DNA of 64,000 nucleotides, taken from NCBI GenBank assembly GCA_036346205.1, contig JARFJB010000754.1, forward strand, positions 1,340,001 through 1,404,000, in the 5' to 3' direction. The DNA is from Vesta saturnalis (Eukaryota > Arthropoda > Insecta > Coleoptera > Lampyridae). The notes under the pieces are model-generated. The model ran no database searches. It was not told where the DNA came from and was given only the letters and a program-made list of their open reading frames with translations. The position numbers and the translations under genes are program-made. Of this stretch, positions 58,505 to 64,000 are shown in pieces (position 1 is the first letter of the stretch; every line of letters begins with the position of its first letter).

Positions 58505-60700
58505 AAATCGGTTTTTTCTTCCAATATATGTTGCAAATAATTAAATTCTAAAAAGACATTACATAGCTTCATTATTAAAAGCTTTAATTAGCCTCTAATC
58601 AGGACTGTATTATATAAACCTTTATTACGTATGCATTGAATTTACTGACGTTTTTTTTTCATTTGGCAAGCATGAAAGGCTTATTTGGTTAGCACAATCA
58701 TATGTTGGGTTGATTATAATGTTTAATTAAACTAATTTTTAAGACTTCCTGTGAAATCTTTTATAAAGATAGCATTACAATTAAAAAAGGTCAGCCAATT
58801 TTTTGATGTAAAGAGTACTAGATATCTTTTTAAGTCTCGAATAAAGTACCTTTTTACGACTCATTGTTGACCCTGTGAAAACCAAAAACTGAATTTAATT
58901 AAAAGAGTGTCTGCTCTTTTTGTGCCCAAGTTGATAGTTTTCGATATATTCACAAAAAGTACTTCAGTAACTTTCTGAGTAGGAATTTATTATGTAAACT
59001 AATAACTTTGAATCAAAAATAGACGATAGTATGGTCAAGTCAAAAATTTTAAATACCCTTCCTGTATGACATACACACTTTCACAGTGATTAACTATTCG
59101 ACCACAAATGGAAATAAAACGTTAAACAATTTCGTATCAAGATTTCTGATAGAAAAAAGTAGATTATTAGTTGATAAAAGGAAGGAAATCAATTTGTGGT
59201 TTTTAAAATGGTGTAAAGTGTCATATATAGCTCAGCAGTACGCAAGCAATATAAAATGTAGTGCCTAAGTTTAATATTTCCATAAGTTGTTTAATAATGT
59301 AACTATAATCTTGCTGAAAGTAATGAAAAGCTACTCCGTAAGTTTTTTTAAAGAAAAAACTAAAATTTTTTTTAATTTATATTTGTTGGGTCGCCATCCC
59401 TCAGTGCCGCCCGGCGTACTTGCCTTTGTTGACCCTTCTACATCCGCGCTGACGGGTAATTACATAATTAAAATATCGCGTTCATTCCTAGGGAACTAAT
59501 AGTTCTTATATTATTGTTTCTTAGTACCTAATGTTTTGACTTTGGTGATTGGCAAAAACGGATTTCATTGGGAATTGAACCGTATTATAGTTCGATTTGT
59601 TACTTTGTTTGGTTTATTTTGCAAAACGAACTCCGGACCGAACTGGAAATTGATCATACGGTACGAAATTCAAACCAGACATTATCAACGAACGGAACCT
59701 CGAACCGAACCAAGCAAAAGGATCGGTTAGTGGATTAGTTTTTTGGAGGGAGTTTGTTGAACTTGTTAGAAGAAATTGAAAACATTTTTATATTGACAGA
59801 TTCTGATTACAATAAGATCAAAACATTTTAGAGTTTTATGCATTGTCGAATTTCTGTTGCAAGAAAGGCAAAAAAGGTACATTGACCAAAATTTGCATCA
59901 CATGAACAAATCTACTTCGGCAGATTTTTGTTACAAGTAATGAAAGCAGCTACTTATTTTCACATCTTCTTTAATATTTTTCTTATTGGATAACTCATAC
60001 CAAATTATACAGTAATACACTCTAACTTAAACTGTACCGCTAGGTGATGCTTCAAATTTGTAATTATACCATAAGATCTGTTAAATGTGTGAAATTGTAA
60101 GATATCTAGCTATTAAATAATAGTGGTCTTTGTATTTTAATATTTTTTCAAGGTATGTGGCCAATTGTTGCCTTTGTCTAACAATGAATTTGTAATTATC
60201 CAATAGAACTTAAGGCTTATGATCATGTATCATACGTAAAAGTAGCTTCGTAGTCAATATGAAAGTACGCTAATGTTATGACGCTGCATCATTAAAGGTA
60301 AAAGTTACGTATTGCGTAATAAAAGTGATGTGTAATCAAGGAAAGGAAATAACCTTGAGATTTCCCAATGACGTGATACATTGATAAGTGAAAGTTTTTG
60401 TTTTAAATAATTGTGGACCTGAACCGGCTAAATTTGGCCTATGGTGCTAAAGCATTCAGGAACATTTAGGAGGGTGGATAGAGGGATATTGAAAAAACGT
60501 AAACCGTAAGATGGCGCTATATCTTGTACTTATCCTTCAAAGTACCGATGTAAATTTGTTTTAAATTATACCACAAGATGACATTAGTATATGCTGTCTA
60601 CAATATATCGCTATATTTACTTCTAACTACAAAAAAAAAGAGAGAAATAGCGACTTGATACATTAAGGGCCAAAAAGATCTGAGATGTGAAACAGGATGC
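58505..60700. other. Anonymous region with a small GC-rich island
   Basis: No gene recognised. 59390-59455 is notably GC-richer than its surroundings and reads HPSVPPGVLAFVDPSTSALT in one plus frame, without a convincing splice acceptor. 59620-59725 is rich in ACCGAAC/CGAACC-like words. Confidence 0.35.
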
Positions 60701-61170
60701 AGAACCAAAACGTTGAATTCAACTATAATGACTTGAAACCAAAAAAGCACACAGATACAAAATGGCGAAAATAAGATCGCAGAAAGACGGTAAGGTACAT
60801 GCCGGCAACGTTGCCATTTTTCATAGTGACAATTTTTTTAAATAATTGTAATAAAAGTGAAAGCTGGGTATTTCCAGTGACGTTGCCAAACAAGCACACG
60901 GAAACCAGATGGTGGACAAAGTAAACGAGATGGTTACACAGTTAAAAAAGCGCACACAAGAAAAGAAACAGAAACAGCATAGTCGAAATAAGATGGCGAA
61001 AACAAGATGGCAAAAACAAGATGACAGAAACAATATGGTGGACATTCAAAAAGGTACACTAAAACAAAAAGTCGGAAACGAGACAAGGGCAAAATCAAAA
61101 AGGCACTCGAAAACAAGATGGCGGAAAGTCAAAAAGGCACACGGAAGATGCTGGAGTAAGATACTGTAGC
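60700..61170 (+). repeat. Degenerate purine-rich repeat (AAGATGGCGAAA-like)
   Basis: Irregular copies of a 15-20-bp word of the form AARATGGCRRAAA recur at 60761, 60990, 61004, 61019 and 61110, among other AAACAGAAAC/AAAGGCAC words. Open frames on both strands are composition artefacts. Confidence 0.6.
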
Positions 61171-61558
61171 AAAATGCAGGATCAAATATGCTGAAACCAG
61201 CTGTATCTTCTAAGATATGCAACCAGCAGAAGTGATCCATAAAGTAACTAACAGCCGATGGAAAAGGTGATAAAAGGGGTAAATGCAAAATATTAAATCT
61301 TAAATTTGGAAATCTATAACAATAGTGAAATAAATATTTGTTTGCATTTTTGGGCCGAGATCACACAAACGGAAATGTCAGATATCTCTATGCGCATCAA
61401 TTACTAATGGTTATTAGCACTATGCGGTACTAGAATTTTGTCCTACTAAAGGAATTCCACCTTTAGTAAGATGTTAATCATCGTATTGCCACGGGATCTA
61501 CAGTTTTACTTCTTATCCGAAAAGAAGAAGTGCTTTGGTTTTTCTTTGTTTTAGAAAA
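61171..61558. other. Anonymous spacer
   Basis: No gene or repeat recognised. Confidence 0.4.
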
Positions 61559-61632
61559 ACGGCTATCTCGGCCTGGTTTGAACCCGCGCCGATTGAGTGA
61601 AAGACACTCTAACCATTTCACCACCGGCGAGG
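61559..61632 (-). repeat. tRNA-like sequence (pseudo-tRNA or SINE head)
   Basis: The minus strand has an A-box-like TGGTGAAATGGTTAGAG and a B-box-like GGTTCAAACC at tRNA spacing. A CTT triplet sits in a 7-nt anticodon-type loop closed by GAGT/ACTC. A T5 Pol III stop follows immediately. The acceptor halves do not pair and the T stem has mismatches, so it is not a working tRNA gene. Confidence 0.5.
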
Positions 61633-63838
61633 CAGCTGAAATACATAATAATACTCATTTCAACGATTTAATATACTGCGAATAGTATGCGCCAAGGTTT
61701 TGTGTTTCTGTTTGATACATTTGATATTTTTTTGGATCTCGATGATTTTATTACATTACTATTCAATTACAGTAATTATGGTTAGTTTGGATTTTTTATT
61801 GGAGGGCTACTTTTTCTAGGACTTATAAGAACACGCTCAACTTTTTAAATACATATTTTTTGAACAACTAGTATGCTCGATGACGTTAAATCGTCTGATT
61901 ATGGGTTACTTCGCCATAGTTCACAAGAAAATGAGACCACTCTACCTACGTATATGGCTAAGTCTATGGAACTTATCTATCTAGATTTACTTACACCTAC
62001 CTTTTGTGAGTCACAAAAAGCCCCTTCTAAACGAAGTAAAATATGTCATTTTTTCTCCAAACGTTTTTTACATTGTTATAAAATTCTGATTTTCCAATGT
62101 AAATTTGAAACTTGTAGCTTGCTTTCATCGGCACTACTTTTACTGCCGTTGCCAATAGAAAAAGGATAGCAGACGAGAAATGTCACTACGACGTTTGGAG
62201 CTAAAAATTATTGTATTTATAATACTCAACCGGGCTCATTAATACATATATTTTTCCCAGAACTTTGACAAATTATTTAATAAAGAGTAATCATCAAATC
62301 TTTAATAAATTATACATTACTATACCATCTTAAAATAACGTACCTACCAGAACACTACAAAAAGGTACCTAATTACCTTCTAACCCACTTTCAAAGCTTA
62401 TGTAAAAATACTTAATTTTTTGCAATTAGCTCTCAAACAACTTTTCTTAATGTGAACCAAACACTGAATTTCATTAACAACAATTAATTGATGATGAGGA
62501 CATTTAAATACTTGTTTTAGGTCACTTTCGTTTAAATTTACGACAGTCACAACAAATTATTATTTCAGAACTTTCTTTGAGCATTTTTTTACTATTCAAT
62601 GGCATAAAAGCAGATAGGTAGATATATCTCAGCATGTGTTTTAGTAACTGACTAAAGGTATAATAATTAAAATATAAATCTAGGTTGATGTTTGATACTT
62701 AACATTGAAAAATATTTCGAATAACCATGTAAAAGTTAAGGAAAGTTTCTACTCCTTATTTAACAGTGTCCTCCAATCATAGACATGATATTAGCACCAT
62801 CTGGTAAGGGTAAAAAACCGACCTAATCTATAATTTGATTGGCTACCACTGGAAATTCTTTGCTATGAATTGGTGGTTTAATGTAATTGGGTTATTAGTT
62901 GATTATGTATTCCATTTAGTGCATACATCAATTAAAAATTTAAAAAACATATACATTTCAGTAAAAGTACCTATTGATTGCAATATACTTTATTTTGTTT
63001 AAACTATTTTCTGGCATATTACTAAACCACTAACTAAATCCACAAATTAATTTGTCAAGTTAACCATATTCACGCTACACTTTAGAAAACAAAACTGGCG
63101 CCACCTCAAAGAGATGTACATAATGGCGTCTTCCATCACGTATACTTACTGAAACAAACAAGATAAACATATTTGTCCACAACTATAGTATAATATAGTC
63201 GTTATATGTTTCGGCAGATAATACTAATAACATACATTATACACTAATTTTCATTAATTACTGTTATTGTCATTAGCAACGGGATTAATAAAAATAAATC
63301 ACTGTTATTTTATATATTGTGGTGGTATCCGTCAAATACATTCAATCAAGAGTGTCGGTTTGTAGAAGAGAATTAATCTGTTTCTCTCTCTTAGACGTTC
63401 ACGCATTTGCGACTAATACTAACGTTTGAATAAAATCGAAGCGACTTGGCGATGCACATTTATTTGTTATCATGAAAACATCGATGCAACAATCATGCAT
63501 CATTTTTCTGTAATTTTTAATTAAATTTAGTTCATTCGCAAATCTACACCAAATACGAAATTTACAAAAAAAAAAAACTAAAGTAAAATGTACATTCCGT
63601 CTACTTCTAAAGAGCAGTTAACATTAACGGCGCCCGGTGTTCGGCAAGCAGCTGAAATATTAACAAATATTTGAAGTCTGCGCCAGGCGATAAATATCTT
63701 CCAACAAGTTAAACATAAAAATTAGCCAAATTCAAGATTTTGGAACAACACTACTTGTTACAGTCCCTAATACAAAAACAAAAATGATACGCAAATTTAC
63801 AATAACTGGCGAGTTTTACGGAATGTGTAAAGAGTATA
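61633..63838. other. Anonymous AT-rich region
   Basis: No gene recognised. The 98-codon plus frame at 61873-62169 has no known motif. Confidence 0.35.
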
Positions 63839-64000
63839 CAGGATGCTATTTAATAAGTGTCCGATATTTGACAGGAGGATTCGTCAGTTATTTTTAAGGA
63901 AAAAAGTTTATATAAGCATGGGTCTACAAGGCCTTCATTTTTGAGATACAGGATGTTAAATATTTATTTTCATTTTTGTTCGTCCTAAATAATTTTGAAA
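63839..64000 (+). mobile_element. End of a TACAGG-type DNA element, cut by the window edge
   Basis: TA-CAGGATGCTATTTAATAAG begins at 63837. A second TA-CAGGATGTTAAA follows inside at 63947, and the intervening AAAAAGTTTATATAAGCATG and TTTTTGAGA words fit a Tc1/mariner-type terminal region. The other end lies outside the window. Confidence 0.5.

Noticed and set aside
58168..58551. 127-codon His/Thr-rich open frame
   Set aside because: It is the translation of the mixed microsatellite.
60909..61288. Open frames on both strands, 60-86 codons
   Set aside because: They come from the purine-rich degenerate repeat. Both strands being open is a composition effect.
61559..61632. Functional tRNA gene
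   Set aside because: The A and B boxes and a T5 terminator are there, but the acceptor halves do not pair and the T stem has mismatches.

Overview
This is a very AT-rich stretch of a eukaryotic nuclear genome, most likely an insect; a beetle is my guess, not something the sequence proves. The evidence is GT-AG introns of about 50-107 bp, tRNA-derived SINEs with internal Pol III boxes and a perfect target-site duplication, C2H2 zinc-finger remnants, non-LTR and Ty3-type reverse transcriptase remnants, and many Tc1/mariner (IS630-type) transposases of the kind common in arthropods. There are no bacterial operons, CRISPR arrays or rRNA genes. I recognise no intact host gene. The recognisable coding sequence is almost all decayed transposon protein.

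Layout. 1.5-4.6 kb: a 475-bp inverted repeat encloses a broken Ty3/gypsy reverse transcriptase and 85-bp direct repeats. 5.0-5.4 kb: tandem tRNA-like units. 5.66-6.66 kb: a non-autonomous element with inverted ends. 6.7-9.8 kb: a mariner remnant, a possible Ty1/copia gag remnant and a hAT transposase remnant. 10.1-14.1 kb: a palindromic tRNA-like repeat, an element with long inverted ends in an (AT)n tract, and an element with the 3' half of a DDE transposase. 14-21 kb: anonymous sequence. 21.2-23.3 kb: mariner-type element C. 24.3-29.5 kb: LINE remnant, two decayed unidentified reading frames, and a degenerate zinc-finger array. 29.8-32.7 kb: mariner-type element D with about 950-bp inverted ends. 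34.0-36.4 kb: a MITE (G2) and mariner-type element E. 39.7-42.8 kb: SINE inside a possible DNA element, then mariner-type element A. 43-48.8 kb: transposase N-terminal fragment, MITE, a multi-exon pseudogene fragment, second SINE, and a LINE. 50.3-51.4 kb: hAT-like non-autonomous element. 54.4-57.8 kb: element B, a close relative of A, interrupted by a 1-kb insertion. 58.2-64 kb: mixed microsatellite, A-rich degenerate repeat, tRNA-like sequence, and the end of another TACAGG-type element at the window edge.

The main theme is repeated colonisation by one transposase lineage. Six Tc1/mariner-type copies (6.9, 21.8, 31.0, 35.1, 41.5 and 54.9 kb, all defective) share the same spacing of 41 residues between the second and third catalytic positions. 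Four of them also keep a recognisable FEHL C-terminus. Two elements show unusual architecture. In D the left terminal repeat carries an inverted copy of the 3' end of its own transposase gene. In B both ends carry about 430 bp of the same terminal sequence, whereas sister copy A has only about 17 bp of terminal inverted repeat. The A/B transposase also contains a 107-bp GT-AG intron.
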